From CAMLJR01 sp964631955 (lineage in GTDB: Bacteria > Pseudomonadota > Gammaproteobacteria > Pseudomonadales > CAMLJR01), in NCBI GenBank assembly GCA_964631955.1, contig CAZWBA010000013.1, positions 1 to 64,000 on the forward strand: a stretch of 64,000 nt of DNA. The letters run 5' to 3'. Below the pieces are notes generated by a model, which saw nothing but the letters and a program-made list of their open reading frames with translations, searched no databases and was not told the origin of the DNA. Position 1 is the first letter of the stretch. The number at the start of each line of letters is the position of its first letter. Of this stretch, positions 24,693 to 33,077 are shown piece after piece. Both the position numbers and the translations under genes were made by a program.

Positions 24693-25520
24693 TTACGCGT
24701 AAGCGAATGCTTCTTCGCCTTCGAGTTTGGTGCGGTGCATCATGCGTCCGCAGGTCGGGTCGTACCATTCCGCGCGATGCATGGTACCCGTGTTATCCCA
24801 GATCACCAGATCGCCGGCGGTCCACTCGTGGCTGTAAGTGAACTGTTCGCTGGTTGCCCACTCGCGCAGGCCGACGATGATTTCCGCACTGGTGGCGTAA
24901 TCGACACCGGCGACATGATGCGCGGTGCAGCCGATGACGAGCGATTTGCGCCCCGACTTGTGCTTCCACACCAGCGGCAGCTCCTTTTCGCCGATCGACA
25001 TCATGCCCTTGAGCTTGGCCAGGCTCGGCTCCGGCTCGTAATAAAAAAGCGACGCCCACGGCGCGTGCAGTACGCGCAGTTTCTCGTACTCGGCCTTCTT
25101 GTCGTCCGGCAGATCTTCATAAGCCGCATAGGTGTTGGAAAAGCCGGTGTTGCCGGTGCCTTTCGGGCTTGGCTTCTTGCATGACAGCAGCGACGCCAGA
25201 ATGGGTACGTCGTTGCGCGTGCCGTCGATGTGCCAGTACAGCGAACCTTTCAGATACTCCGCCGACGATGGGTTTTCCTTGGTGTCGAGCGTGATCTTGG
25301 TCACCGAACCGTCTTTGGCTTCCGGCGCGTAATTGCCGAGCGTCTTGGTAAATTCGACCTGTTCTTCGTCGGTGAAATTGATTTGCGGAAATACCAGTAC
25401 ACCGCGCAGCTCGAGCAGCTCGCGAATCTGCGCAGCGTGTTCGCCGCCCAGCAGAACTTTTTTGTCAGCGCGAATTTCGGTGCCGATTCGCGGCTTGATA
25501 TCTTTTGTTGCTAGTGCCAT
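24693..25520 (-). CDS. TauD/TfdA-family 2-oxoglutarate Fe(II) dioxygenase
   Basis: This 275-residue jelly-roll oxygenase has the iron triad His97-x-Asp99 (YWHIDGT) and His248 (GTMHR), with Arg263 positioned for 2-oxoglutarate. It couples oxidative decarboxylation of 2-oxoglutarate to hydroxylation of an unknown substrate. It is divergent from the Rieske gene at 25888; the paralogous pair at 59773-62206 has the same arrangement. TGTCCAGACA, a GntR-type site, lies 95 bp before its ATG. Homology to the protein at 61352 is obvious along the whole length (WKHKSGRKSLVIGCTAHHV). Confidence 0.9.
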   Translation of the reverse strand: MALATKDIKPRIGTEIRADKKVLLGGEHAAQIRELLELRGVLVFPQINFTDEEQVEFTKTLGNYAPEAKDGSVTKITLDTKENPSSAEYLKGSLYWHIDGTRNDVPILASLLSCKKPSPKGTGNTGFSNTYAAYEDLPDDKKAEYEKLRVLHAPWASLFYYEPEPSLAKLKGMMSIGEKELPLVWKHKSGRKSLVIGCTAHHVAGVDYATSAEIIVGLREWATSEQFTYSHEWTAGDLVIWDNTGTMHRAEWYDPTCGRMMHRTKLEGEEAFAYA

Positions 25521-25615
25521 TTATCAATTCCTCGTACATCAATTCTAGTTACAGCACGGCCCGGCCGGTATACAACATAGTTGTGTATTGATATTATCGA
25601 CAGCCGCTTTAGTCA

Positions 25616-25625
25616 TGTCCAGACA
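25616..25625. promoter_or_regulatory. GntR-type operator, tauD-like side
   Basis: TGTCCAGACA is one base from TGTCCGGACA. It lies in the 367-bp divergent region between the TauD-like and Rieske genes, nearer TauD. Apart from the two operators I see only AT-rich promoter-like patches in this region. Confidence 0.6.
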
Positions 25626-25746
25626 AATAACATGGCTGTAATTTGCTGTTAACGTTACAGACCCAGATAAACCTCTATATTAGTAACCCTTTGCTCGATG
25701 CAGCCGTGACGCAGCTTTGAGCTCCGGGCAATAACCACCGCTAATT

Positions 25747-25756
25747 TGTCCGAACA
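25747..25756. promoter_or_regulatory. GntR-type operator, Rieske side
   Basis: TGTCCGAACA, within TTGTCCGAACAA, is one base from the perfect palindrome and lies 131 bp before the preferred Rieske start at 25888. Confidence 0.6.
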
Positions 25757-25887
25757 ATTTCAATAATCGGCGACAAAAAGGCTTCCGCCCTTCAACTTCC
25801 GGGCGCGCCGATGGACAATACCTGCGATTTCATAAATCAATGAGCGCGAACCCCACGGCCGCGCATCTGCCAATCGAGGAGATCTGT

Positions 25888-27261
25888 ATGGAAAACTGGC
25901 CAGAAAGCTGGAAAACCCTGGAGCACGGCATCCGATCCGGCCGCTATACAGATCCCGAATTTGCGAAGCTGGAACATCAGAAGCTGTGGAGCAAGGCGTG
26001 GCAAATGGCCGCGCGCCTCGATGAAGTGCCGCAGAAAGGCGATTACACGGTTTACGAAATCGGCCACGAGTCAGTAATGGTCGTCCGCGTCGACGAGAAT
26101 ACGATCAAGGCCTACCACAATTTCTGCCCGCATCGCGGCACCGCATTGGCTGAGGGCGATCAGGGCACCTTCGAAAAATGCCGCATCATCTGCCCGTTCC
26201 ACGGCTGGCGCTGGGATCTCGAAGGCAACAGCCAGTACGTGCTCGAACGCCATCAATTCCACGGCGGCCATCTCAAGGATTCGGACGTTGCGCTGCGCGA
26301 AGTGAAACACGAAGTTTTCGGCGGTTTCATTTTCATCAATTTCGATAAAGACCCGCAGCCCTTCGCCGACTTTATCGCGCCGGTCAGAGCGCTGCTCGAA
26401 GGGCTGGCCGTCGATCAGATGCATCATTACTGGTGGAAATCGGTTACGGCGCCGTGCAACTGGAAAGTGGCGGTCGAGGCCTTCCTCGAGGGCTATCACG
26501 TTCCGGCGACGCATCCGCAACTGGAGCCGCCTTCGGCCGACTTCATCTACGGCGACGATGTGTCGGGGCAGACCCCGCAATACGCGCACCTCGACCATCT
26601 CTACGAAACCTTTCCCAATGGCCACGGGCGTTTTCTCGGCGGTGAAAAAACGCCGATGCAGGGCCAGACCAAACTGCAGGGTGATCCGGTCGACGCCATG
26701 GCGGCGCGCCTGAATCTGCTGGTCGAAGGCATGGATGCGATGGTGCTCAAGGAGGATGTCGAGCTCGTGCGCTCGCTGAAGGGCAAACCGATTCCCGAAG
26801 GCTCGTCGCTCGGCGGCGAATACGTGAAAGCGCTGTACGCCACCGCGGCCGCGCAGAACCGGCCGATGCCCAGACTCGAACGCGAAATTTTGAATCAGTG
26901 GGGCGGCGAAATCTTCGTTTTCCCCAACCTGCTGATTCTGCCGCAGGCCGGCAACTGCATGATCTACCGCGTGCGCCCGCACGGTTTCGATCCCGACTCG
27001 TGCATCTTCGAAATCTTCTCGACCAAGAGCTACCCGGCAGCGCAACCCATTCCGCGCGCCGTGGTCGAGCCGATGAACGATGTCACCGACCCCGAACAGT
27101 TCCGCCAGATTCCGCGGCAGGATTTCGGCAACGTGCCGCGCATTCAGAAAGGGCTGCACACCAAAGGCTGCAAACAGATCTGGCTGGCCGATTACTACGA
27201 AAAGCTGATCCTGAACATGCACCAGGAAATGGATCGGTACATGAAACCCTCTGGTGCATAA
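25888..27261 (+). CDS. Rieske non-haem iron oxygenase, alpha subunit
   Basis: This 457-residue oxygenase is called from the ATG at 25888 because of the strong GAGGAGATCTGT ribosome site; an upstream ATG at 25840 would add 16 residues but has none. The Rieske ligands are Cys80-x-His82 and Cys102-xx-His105, and the iron site EGYHVPATH gives His204 and His209. It belongs to a different branch from the proteins at 2594 and 22292 and is the paralogue of the one at 59773. It is divergent from a TauD dioxygenase and followed by a 3-oxoacid CoA-transferase. No redox partner genes are nearby. Confidence 0.92.
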   Translation: MENWPESWKTLEHGIRSGRYTDPEFAKLEHQKLWSKAWQMAARLDEVPQKGDYTVYEIGHESVMVVRVDENTIKAYHNFCPHRGTALAEGDQGTFEKCRIICPFHGWRWDLEGNSQYVLERHQFHGGHLKDSDVALREVKHEVFGGFIFINFDKDPQPFADFIAPVRALLEGLAVDQMHHYWWKSVTAPCNWKVAVEAFLEGYHVPATHPQLEPPSADFIYGDDVSGQTPQYAHLDHLYETFPNGHGRFLGGEKTPMQGQTKLQGDPVDAMAARLNLLVEGMDAMVLKEDVELVRSLKGKPIPEGSSLGGEYVKALYATAAAQNRPMPRLEREILNQWGGEIFVFPNLLILPQAGNCMIYRVRPHGFDPDSCIFEIFSTKSYPAAQPIPRAVVEPMNDVTDPEQFRQIPRQDFGNVPRIQKGLHTKGCKQIWLADYYEKLILNMHQEMDRYMKPSGA

Positions 27262-27301
27262 AACCTGAAACGCCGGATTGGGAAGGGTATTTGACCCTTC
27301 C

Positions 27302-27311
27302 TGTCCAGACA
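27302..27311. promoter_or_regulatory. GntR-type operator before CoA-transferase genes
   Basis: TGTCCAGACA, identical to the site at 25616, lies 100 bp before the CoA-transferase start in the 150-bp gap after the Rieske gene. It suggests a separate promoter there. Confidence 0.6.
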
Positions 27312-27411
27312 ATTATTCTTGCCGGCCGGTACAAGTCGGCACTCGAAGACACGAACCTGAAAGAAGGCTGCCCGCCCCAGGCCCCTTCCTTTAATAAGAT
27401 CGAGGAACGCA

Positions 27412-28122
27412 GTGAGTAAAAAAATCTATCCCAATGCCGAAGCGGCGCTCGACGGACTGCTCTTCGACAACATGATGATCTGCGCGGGCGGTTTCGGCCT
27501 CTGCGGAATTCCTGAACGCCTGATCGACGCGCTGCTCGCCAGCGGCGTGAAAGGTCTGACCGTCGCCTCGAACAACGCCGGCATCGACGGCGCCGGTCTC
27601 GGCAAGCTGCTGCGTTCGCGTCAGATCAAAAAGATGATGAGTTCGTACGTCGGCGAGAACAAGGAGTTCGAGCGCCAGTATTTGTCGGGCGAACTCGAAG
27701 TCGAATTCTGTCCGCAGGGCACTCTCGCGGAACGCTGCCGCGCCGGCGGTGCCGGCATTCCCGGTTTCTACACCAAAACCGGCGTGGGTACGAAAGTCGC
27801 CGAAGGCAAGGAAGTGAAAGTGTTCGACGGCCAGGAATACATTCTCGAACGCGGTATCTACGCCGATCTCTGCATCATCAAAGGTTACAAAGCCGATGAA
27901 TCCGGCAACCTGATCTTTCGCAAGACCGCGCGCAACTTCAATCAACCGATGGCGACGGCGGGAAAAATCTGTGTTGCCGAAGTCGAGGAAATCGTGCCGG
28001 TCGGCTCGCTCAATCCCGATCAGATTCATTTACCCGGCATCTACGTCAAGCGGCTGATCTGCGGCGCGCCGTACGAGAAGCAAATCGAATTCCGCACCAC
28101 GCGCCCAAAAGGAGCTGCATGA
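27412..28122 (+). CDS. scoA: 3-oxoacid CoA-transferase, subunit A
   Basis: This 236-residue protein (GTG start after GAGGAA) has MMICAGGFGLCGIPERLIDAL, NNAGIDGAGLGKLLRSRQIKKMM and SSYVGENKEFERQYLSGELEVE, the ordered motifs of subunit A of succinyl-CoA:3-ketoacid CoA-transferase. With subunit B it moves CoA from succinyl-CoA to acetoacetate or a similar 3-oxoacid. Acetoacetate is a product of the HMG-CoA lyase encoded at 36818, so this pair could complete that route. It is followed after 1 bp by subunit B. Confidence 0.92.
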   Translation: MSKKIYPNAEAALDGLLFDNMMICAGGFGLCGIPERLIDALLASGVKGLTVASNNAGIDGAGLGKLLRSRQIKKMMSSYVGENKEFERQYLSGELEVEFCPQGTLAERCRAGGAGIPGFYTKTGVGTKVAEGKEVKVFDGQEYILERGIYADLCIIKGYKADESGNLIFRKTARNFNQPMATAGKICVAEVEEIVPVGSLNPDQIHLPGIYVKRLICGAPYEKQIEFRTTRPKGAA

Positions 28123-28123
28123 C

Positions 28124-28759
28124 ATGGCCTGGACTCGCGATGAAATGGCCGCGCGTGCGGCAAAAGAATTGAAAGATGGTTTTTATGTCAACCTCGGTAT
28201 CGGCATTCCAACGCTGGTGGCAAATTTCATTCCCGCCGGCGTCGAAGTCACACTGCAGAGTGAAAACGGCATGCTCGGCATCGGCCCGTTTCCGTACGAC
28301 GACGAAGTCGATCCCGATCTCATCAACGCCGGCAAACAAACCATCGGCGAATTACCGCAATCGTGTTATTTCAGTTCATCCGATAGCTTCGCGATGATTC
28401 GCGGCGGTCACATCGATCTGACTGTACTCGGCGCGATGGAAATTTCAGAAAAAGGCGACATCGCCAACTGGATGATTCCCGGCAAGATGATCAAAGGCAT
28501 GGGCGGCGCGATGGATCTGGTCGCAGGCGTGAAAAAAATCATCGTGGTAATGGAGCACAACGCGAAGGACGGCTCGCCGAAATTCATTCCCGCGTGCACG
28601 CTGCCGCTGACCGGAAAAAATGTGGTCGATATGATCATCACCGATTTATGCGTATTCGCGCGCCCCGATCACAACAGCGAATTCAAATTGATCGAACTCG
28701 CACCCGGCGTTACCGCGGAAGAAATCGCTGCGAAAACGACGGCGCGCTACATTTCCTGA
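28124..28759 (+). CDS. scoB: 3-oxoacid CoA-transferase, subunit B
   Basis: This 211-residue subunit carries the catalytic Glu in LQSENGMLGIGP, and begins AARAAKELKDGFYVNLGIGIPTLVANFIP, as in ScoB/OXCT subunit B. GKMIKGMGGAMDLVAG and AKDGSPKFIPACTLPLTG are conserved. It starts one base after the subunit A stop, so expression is coupled and the two form the heteromeric enzyme. An SDR gene follows about 140 bp later. Confidence 0.92.
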   Translation: MAWTRDEMAARAAKELKDGFYVNLGIGIPTLVANFIPAGVEVTLQSENGMLGIGPFPYDDEVDPDLINAGKQTIGELPQSCYFSSSDSFAMIRGGHIDLTVLGAMEISEKGDIANWMIPGKMIKGMGGAMDLVAGVKKIIVVMEHNAKDGSPKFIPACTLPLTGKNVVDMIITDLCVFARPDHNSEFKLIELAPGVTAEEIAAKTTARYIS

Positions 28760-28898
28760 GCTAAAAGAATCGTTACACCAAATACCTGCCCGGCGGCAGC
28801 CATCACTGCCGCTGCCACTCAAATCAAATTCTACGAATCGCGTTCTGTCCATTCGGCTCAAGCGATCGATTTGCAGCATTCAACCGCGGAGATCATTT

Positions 28899-29645
28899 AT
28901 GAAACTGGCTGGCAAAATTGCAATCGTCACCGGCGGCGCTTCAGGTATCGGCCTCGCCATCAGTCAACGCTTTGCACAGGAAGGCGCTGTCGTTGCCGTG
29001 TGGGATATCAACGAAGCGGGCGCGCAAAAAGCCGCTGCCGAATTAGTCGCAGCGGGCGGCAAAGCGGTTGGTTTCGGTGTCGACGTTTCGAATCGCGCGC
29101 AAATCGAAGCGGCGACCAACAGCATTCGCCAGCAATTCGGTCCGATCAATATTCTCGTCAACAACGCGGGCATTTCGAATTACATCCCCTTCCTCGACAT
29201 GACCGAGGAACAATGGGACCGCATGATCAACATCAATCTAAAAAGTGTATTTCTTGTCACGCAAGTGGTGCTGCCCGACATGCTCGCCGCTGGCTGGGGC
29301 CGCGTGGTAAATATTTCGTCGTCGAGCACACAAACCGGCTCGCCGAAAATGGCGCATTACGTTGCATCGAAAGGCGGCGTCATCGGTTTCACCAAAGCAC
29401 TCGCCCGTGAATATTCGGAACAAGGCATCACCTTCAACAACGTGCCGCCCGGATTCGTCGACACACCATTGCTGCGCGCAACTTTGAGCGACGCTGCAGT
29501 GGAAGCGCAAATTCAAAGCTCACCGATGAAACGCGCCGGCAAACCCGAAGACATCGCCGCCGCGTGTGCATTCCTCGCTTCCGACGACGCGGGCTATATC
29601 ACCGGCCACACTCTCAGCGTGAACGGCGGTCGCTACTTCAACTGA
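28899..29645 (+). CDS. SDR oxidoreductase (FabG-like)
   Basis: This 248-residue classical SDR has TGGASGIG near residue 12, NNAGIS, SSSSTQTG and an intact Y-VAS-K, plus the C-terminal GYITGHTLSVNGG typical of 3-oxoacyl or 3-hydroxyacyl dehydrogenases. An AA pattern at the end of beta-2 (VWDIN, Asp) favours NAD(H). The substrate is undetermined. It is downstream of the CoA-transferase pair with its own leader and ribosome site (GGAGATCATTT). Confidence 0.87.
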   Translation: MKLAGKIAIVTGGASGIGLAISQRFAQEGAVVAVWDINEAGAQKAAAELVAAGGKAVGFGVDVSNRAQIEAATNSIRQQFGPINILVNNAGISNYIPFLDMTEEQWDRMININLKSVFLVTQVVLPDMLAAGWGRVVNISSSSTQTGSPKMAHYVASKGGVIGFTKALAREYSEQGITFNNVPPGFVDTPLLRATLSDAAVEAQIQSSPMKRAGKPEDIAAACAFLASDDAGYITGHTLSVNGGRYFN

Positions 29646-29975
29646 TTAAACAATTAAGGAGCTCTGATTCAGCCCCGAATTCGTCACTCCCGTGAAGACG
29701 GGAATGACTTGATCAGAGACTCCTTAATGCAGTGAGCGCGCGATGAATTCCAAACATCGCCCCACCGTAGCGGAACGATTCTCGTAACAAGAACGTCACC
29801 GCATTCATTTTCCCTCGCAAGAATCCTGCAAACTCCCGATCCCGGCCTGTAACGTCCTCATAACGGCGCGCGTACTATAATGAGGCTCGCCTCATGCCGC
29901 ATTGCAGCGACAGTTTTGGGGCTCAATATAAAAAGTAGAAAACAAAATTTATTTGCCGGGACCTCAGGGTACGCA
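29646..29975. repeat. intergenic region with GTCATTCCCG-type hairpin repeat
   Basis: There is no gene in these 330 bp. A hairpin repeat (29683-29708, GTCACTCCCG and CGGGAATGAC arms) of the kind seen at 34690 and 49869 is nested in a wider imperfect inverted repeat (AAGGAGCTCTGATTCAG facing TGATCAGAGACTCCTT). The remainder is the upstream region of the WYL regulator. Confidence 0.6.
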
Positions 29976-30956
29976 ATGACAACCATCGACCGTCTTCAGC
30001 AACTGCATCGGCTGCTGAAGTCTCATCGCAGGCCGGTGCCGCTGGCCAGACTCGCCGAACGCATGGAGTGCACGGAAAAAACCGTACGCCGCGCCATCGA
30101 AGACATGCGCAATTTTTTTGAGGCGCCCATCGAATATTTTCCCGATGGCAATGGCTGGCAATATGCGGCGTCTGAAGATCAATTCGAATTACCCGGCCTC
30201 TGGCTAACGAGCCGAGAGCTGCAATCGCTCACATTGTTGCTGCATGTGCTCGAAAGTTTCGGCAATGGATTACTCAATCAGGAGCTGACGACCTTCGACA
30301 AGGAAATTCAGCGCCTGCTCACCGCTCGCAATATCGATCACAGCGCCTTCGTCGAACATATCAAAGTGCTGCCACTGGCAAGTCGTCACGTGCCGGGAAA
30401 AGTTTTTCAGCAGGTCGGAGAAGCGCTGCTGCAGCGACGGCGGATCAACATTCGTTACAAGAGCTACACACATAAACAGACCGAACGCATCATAAGCCCG
30501 CAAACGCTGGTCTATTACCGGGAAAACTGGTACCTCGATGCATGGTGTCATTTGCGCGACGAACTACGGACTTTCTCGCTGGCGCGGATCATCGCAGCAA
30601 CGCCGCAAAGCGACGTTGCGAAAAAAATTCCTGCCGAACAAATGCACACGCACTTCAGTGAGAGCTACGGCATCTTCGCCGGCAAGGCCCGGCACACAGC
30701 CAAACTGCGGTTCTTTCCAGAAATCGCACGCGAAATCTCGATGCAGCAATGGCATCCCGATCAGATCGGCGAGTGGGATGGCGACGATTACCTACTGAGT
30801 TTTCCCTACAGCGACGAGCGCGAACTGATCGGCGACATCATGCGCCATGCGCCCAATGTTTATGTGGAATCGCCGGTGAAATTGCGCAAGACCGTACAGG
30901 AAAGACTCCGTCGTGGCTTGGAACTATTTTCGGGACAGCGTGTGCGCCGGCCTTGA
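29976..30956 (+). CDS. WYL-domain transcriptional regulator
   Basis: This 326-residue protein is called from the ATG at 29976; the frame extends to 29880. An N-terminal HTH (RLQQLHRLLKSHRRPVPLARLAERMECTEKTVRRAIEDM) is followed by the WYL domain, with the signature RRINIRYKSYTHKQTERIISPQTLVYYRENWYLDAWC and a C-terminal WCX-like part ending TVQERLRRGL. WYL domains sense nucleic-acid-type ligands and often regulate defence loci. Here a HIRAN gene and a CRISPR remnant follow within 0.6 kb, so it may be what remains of the control of a lost type I-C locus. Confidence 0.88.
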   Translation: MTTIDRLQQLHRLLKSHRRPVPLARLAERMECTEKTVRRAIEDMRNFFEAPIEYFPDGNGWQYAASEDQFELPGLWLTSRELQSLTLLLHVLESFGNGLLNQELTTFDKEIQRLLTARNIDHSAFVEHIKVLPLASRHVPGKVFQQVGEALLQRRRINIRYKSYTHKQTERIISPQTLVYYRENWYLDAWCHLRDELRTFSLARIIAATPQSDVAKKIPAEQMHTHFSESYGIFAGKARHTAKLRFFPEIAREISMQQWHPDQIGEWDGDDYLLSFPYSDERELIGDIMRHAPNVYVESPVKLRKTVQERLRRGLELFSGQRVRRP

Positions 30957-31062
30957 CGGGCGCTACTGGATAAATCGCCAGGACAGCTTTTGGCGGGGCA
31001 GGGTGGTTAGGATGCTGTCCACCTTCCCCCTCAAGGGAGAAGGCCGGGATGAGGGAGTCAAT

Positions 31063-31458
31063 GTGAAACGCCGGAAATTCTTTCAATTATTGAGCAGCCT
31101 GGCGGGCGCGCTGCCCATTGCTGGATTGGCCGCAAGCAAAAATATCAAACCCATATCGCGTTCGCTGCTCGTGCTCGATTCACGCATTGCCGGCTTTGCC
31201 TACTACGAAGGAAGCCAATGGATTACGCAGATCAAACCGGCCGATCCACTGACATTCCGCCGCGAACCGACCAATACGCACGATCACCGCGCCATCGAAA
31301 TTTTCTGGAACGAAAGGAAATTGGGCTACGTGCCGCGATCGCACAACCGCGCTCTTTATAAATTGATGGATGCGGGCGAGATGGTGGTGGGCGAAGTGAA
31401 GCGCGTCGATGAGAAAAGCTGGGAGCCGTTGTATTTTTTGGCGAGTGTGGTGGTGTGA
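31063..31458 (+). CDS. HIRAN-domain protein
   Basis: This 131-residue protein starts at GTG 31063 after GAGGG; an overlapping ATG leads straight to a stop. An N-terminal segment with paired basic residues and a hydrophobic stretch (MKRRKFFQLLSSLAGALPIAG) looks like a signal or anchor. The rest is a HIRAN domain: SRIAGFAYYEG, LTFRREPTNTHDHRAIEIFW, KLGYVPRSHNRALYKLMDAG. HIRAN domains bind DNA ends in helicases such as HLTF; free-standing bacterial forms have no settled role. It lies between a WYL regulator and a CRISPR remnant. Confidence 0.82.
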   Translation: MKRRKFFQLLSSLAGALPIAGLAASKNIKPISRSLLVLDSRIAGFAYYEGSQWITQIKPADPLTFRREPTNTHDHRAIEIFWNERKLGYVPRSHNRALYKLMDAGEMVVGEVKRVDEKSWEPLYFLASVVV

Positions 31459-31513
31459 ACTACGAGAAAGCTTCTCTCTACAAGAGAGAGGAGAGGTTGA
31501 GCGCGGCGACGTG

Positions 31514-31612
31514 GTCGCGCTCTTCACGAGCGCGTGGATTGAAACCGGTACGCGGTCATGTACAACGGCACGCCCACCTCGTCGCGCTCTTCCCGAGAAA
31601 AGCGAATCGGAC
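31514..31612 (+). CRISPR. one-spacer type I-C-like CRISPR remnant
   Basis: A 32-bp repeat (31514-31545) starts GTCGCGCTC, forms a 7-bp stem (CGCGCTC/GAGCGCG) and ends CGTGGATTGAAAC, as type I-C repeats do. A 35-bp spacer (31546-31580) follows, then a second repeat (31581-31612) that keeps GTCGCGCTCTTC but has lost the 3' half, as terminal repeats often do. Repeat and spacer lengths both fit type I-C. No cas genes are in the window. The 55 bp between the HIRAN stop and the first repeat would be the leader. Confidence 0.75.
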
Positions 31613-31677
31613 TTACAATTGTTTCATTAAAGCTTTGTCGAAATTTTCAAAGCTCTCCGGAATTGCGAGGTTGATAT

Positions 31678-32511
31678 ATGAGTACGCACTGCGATCGTGT
31701 CGGTATTGAATTTATCAGTTTCTTCAATGACAACCCGATCGATATGGTGAAAATCGTATCGCAGCTGAGCTGCCGTCATATCAGCCTCGCCCTCGAACCG
31801 ATGCACACAAAACATATCGCCTATGCGCCCTGGTCGCTGCGCGGTGATAAAAAATTGCGCAATGATTTATTAAACGCGATGCAGGATTACAACGTGGCTA
31901 TTTCGATGGGCGAGTGCTTCATGATTCGACCCGATGCGGATTTTCGCGACACCGCGCAGGCCGATCTCGAAATCATGCGCGAATTGAATATTCCGCGTGT
32001 CAACATCGTCAGTATCGACGCCGATATCGCGCGCAATATCGATCAGTGCGGTGTGCTCGTTGAAAAAGCCACTGCGTTAGGCATGGAAACCACGCTCGAA
32101 TTCGGTCCGTATTTAGGCGCGGCCTCCAATTTGCAAAATGCGCTGGATATTTTGCAGGCGGTGAATAATTCAAATTTCCGATTGGTACTCGACGCCATGC
32201 ATTTCTTCCGCTCGGGTTCGACGGTGGATGATTTGAAAAAGCTCGATCCCAATAAGATCGGCTATCTGCAATTGTGCGATGTGCCGAAGGAATGTCCGTA
32301 CGAGCATTACATGTACGAAGCACGTTACGAGCGTCTCGGCCCGGGTGAGGGCGAGCTTCCGCTAAAGGAGTTTCTCGCCGCGGCCCCACGCAATGTGGTG
32401 GTCGGCCTTGAAATTCCGAAACTGAAGCACGCACAGGCCGGTGTATCGCCGATGGCACGCCTCGAAAACGCCGCCGCCAGAACCAGAACATTGCTCGATC
32501 AGATCGGTTGA
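31678..32511 (+). CDS. sugar phosphate isomerase/epimerase-like TIM-barrel protein (AP endonuclease 2 family)
   Basis: This 277-residue protein is of the xylose-isomerase-like barrel type. Metal ligands are expected at Glu in TTLEFGPYLG, Asp in LVLDAMHFFRSG with His, and Glu in VVGLEIPK. QLCDVPKECPYEHYMYEARYERLGPGEGELPLKEFL carries the typical C-terminal substrate loop. Members isomerise or epimerise sugars or act as dehydratases on hydroxy acids; the substrate is not readable. It stands alone on the plus strand, upstream of the liu operon, with no clear partner. Confidence 0.8.
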   Translation: MSTHCDRVGIEFISFFNDNPIDMVKIVSQLSCRHISLALEPMHTKHIAYAPWSLRGDKKLRNDLLNAMQDYNVAISMGECFMIRPDADFRDTAQADLEIMRELNIPRVNIVSIDADIARNIDQCGVLVEKATALGMETTLEFGPYLGAASNLQNALDILQAVNNSNFRLVLDAMHFFRSGSTVDDLKKLDPNKIGYLQLCDVPKECPYEHYMYEARYERLGPGEGELPLKEFLAAAPRNVVVGLEIPKLKHAQAGVSPMARLENAAARTRTLLDQIG

Positions 32512-32543
32512 GCCGATGACTTTCGCACCTGAACACCCCCAGA

Positions 32544-32559
32544 TTGACGTTAACGTCAA
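32544..32559. promoter_or_regulatory. LiuR-type palindromic operator
   Basis: TTGACGTTAACGTCAA is a perfect 16-bp palindrome 49 bp before the MerR-type gene and resembles operators proposed for LiuR in gammaproteobacteria. Autoregulation and control of the liu genes are likely. Confidence 0.75.
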
Positions 32560-32607
32560 CGTCACCTAAGATTCGCGCCACTTTCATCTGTCGGGCCCAC
32601 GCGAATC

Positions 32608-32997
32608 ATGATCAAGCCCACCGAATACACCATCTCCGACCTCGCGGCGGAGTTCGATATCACCACGCGCACCATTCGCTTCTACGAAGAGAAGGGCCTG
32701 CTCACACCCCGGCGCGAGAGTAATTCGCGTATCTACAGCGCCGCCGATCGCACCAAATTGAAATTGATTCTGCGCGGCAATCGCCTGGGTTTTACTCTCG
32801 ACGAAAGCCGTTCGATCATCGAGATGTACGATCCCGAGCACGGCAATACCGAGCAGATGAAATCGCTGGTTGCGAAAATTCGCGAGAAGCAGGCGCAGCT
32901 GCAGGATCAACTGCACGATATCGAAGCCATGATGCTCGACCTGCGCGGCGCGGAAGAAAAATGTTTAGAGGCGATGGCGAACAGCAAAGCGAGCTGA
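32608..32997 (+). CDS. liuR: MerR-family regulator LiuR
   Basis: This 129-residue MerR protein has YTISDLAAEFDITTRTIRFYEEKGLLTPRRESNSRIYSAADRTKLKLILRGNRLGFTLDES, then a coiled-coil helix (MKSLVAKIREKQAQLQDQLHDIEAM). No metal-binding Cys pattern follows, in line with metabolite-sensing LiuR. It heads the genes for 3-methylcrotonyl-CoA carboxylase and HMG-CoA lyase, the place LiuR occupies in leucine catabolism operons. A perfect palindrome lies upstream. Confidence 0.88.
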   Translation: MIKPTEYTISDLAAEFDITTRTIRFYEEKGLLTPRRESNSRIYSAADRTKLKLILRGNRLGFTLDESRSIIEMYDPEHGNTEQMKSLVAKIREKQAQLQDQLHDIEAMMLDLRGAEEKCLEAMANSKAS

Positions 32998-33077
32998 TAT
33001 TCAGGCGGCTCAATAAATTCGTTAGATTTTTATTCAATTGAATTTTTGCGGAAATACTATTTTTTACGGACATTACT

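Noticed and set aside
31409..31709. Short ORFs across the CRISPR remnant
   Set aside because: They read through repeat and spacer sequence in two frames with no ribosome site; spurious.
33063..33072. TTTACGGACA just before liuB, resembling the GntR site
   Set aside because: It loses the first conserved G of TGT, overlaps the ribosome-binding region, and the operon already has a LiuR operator. Probably chance.
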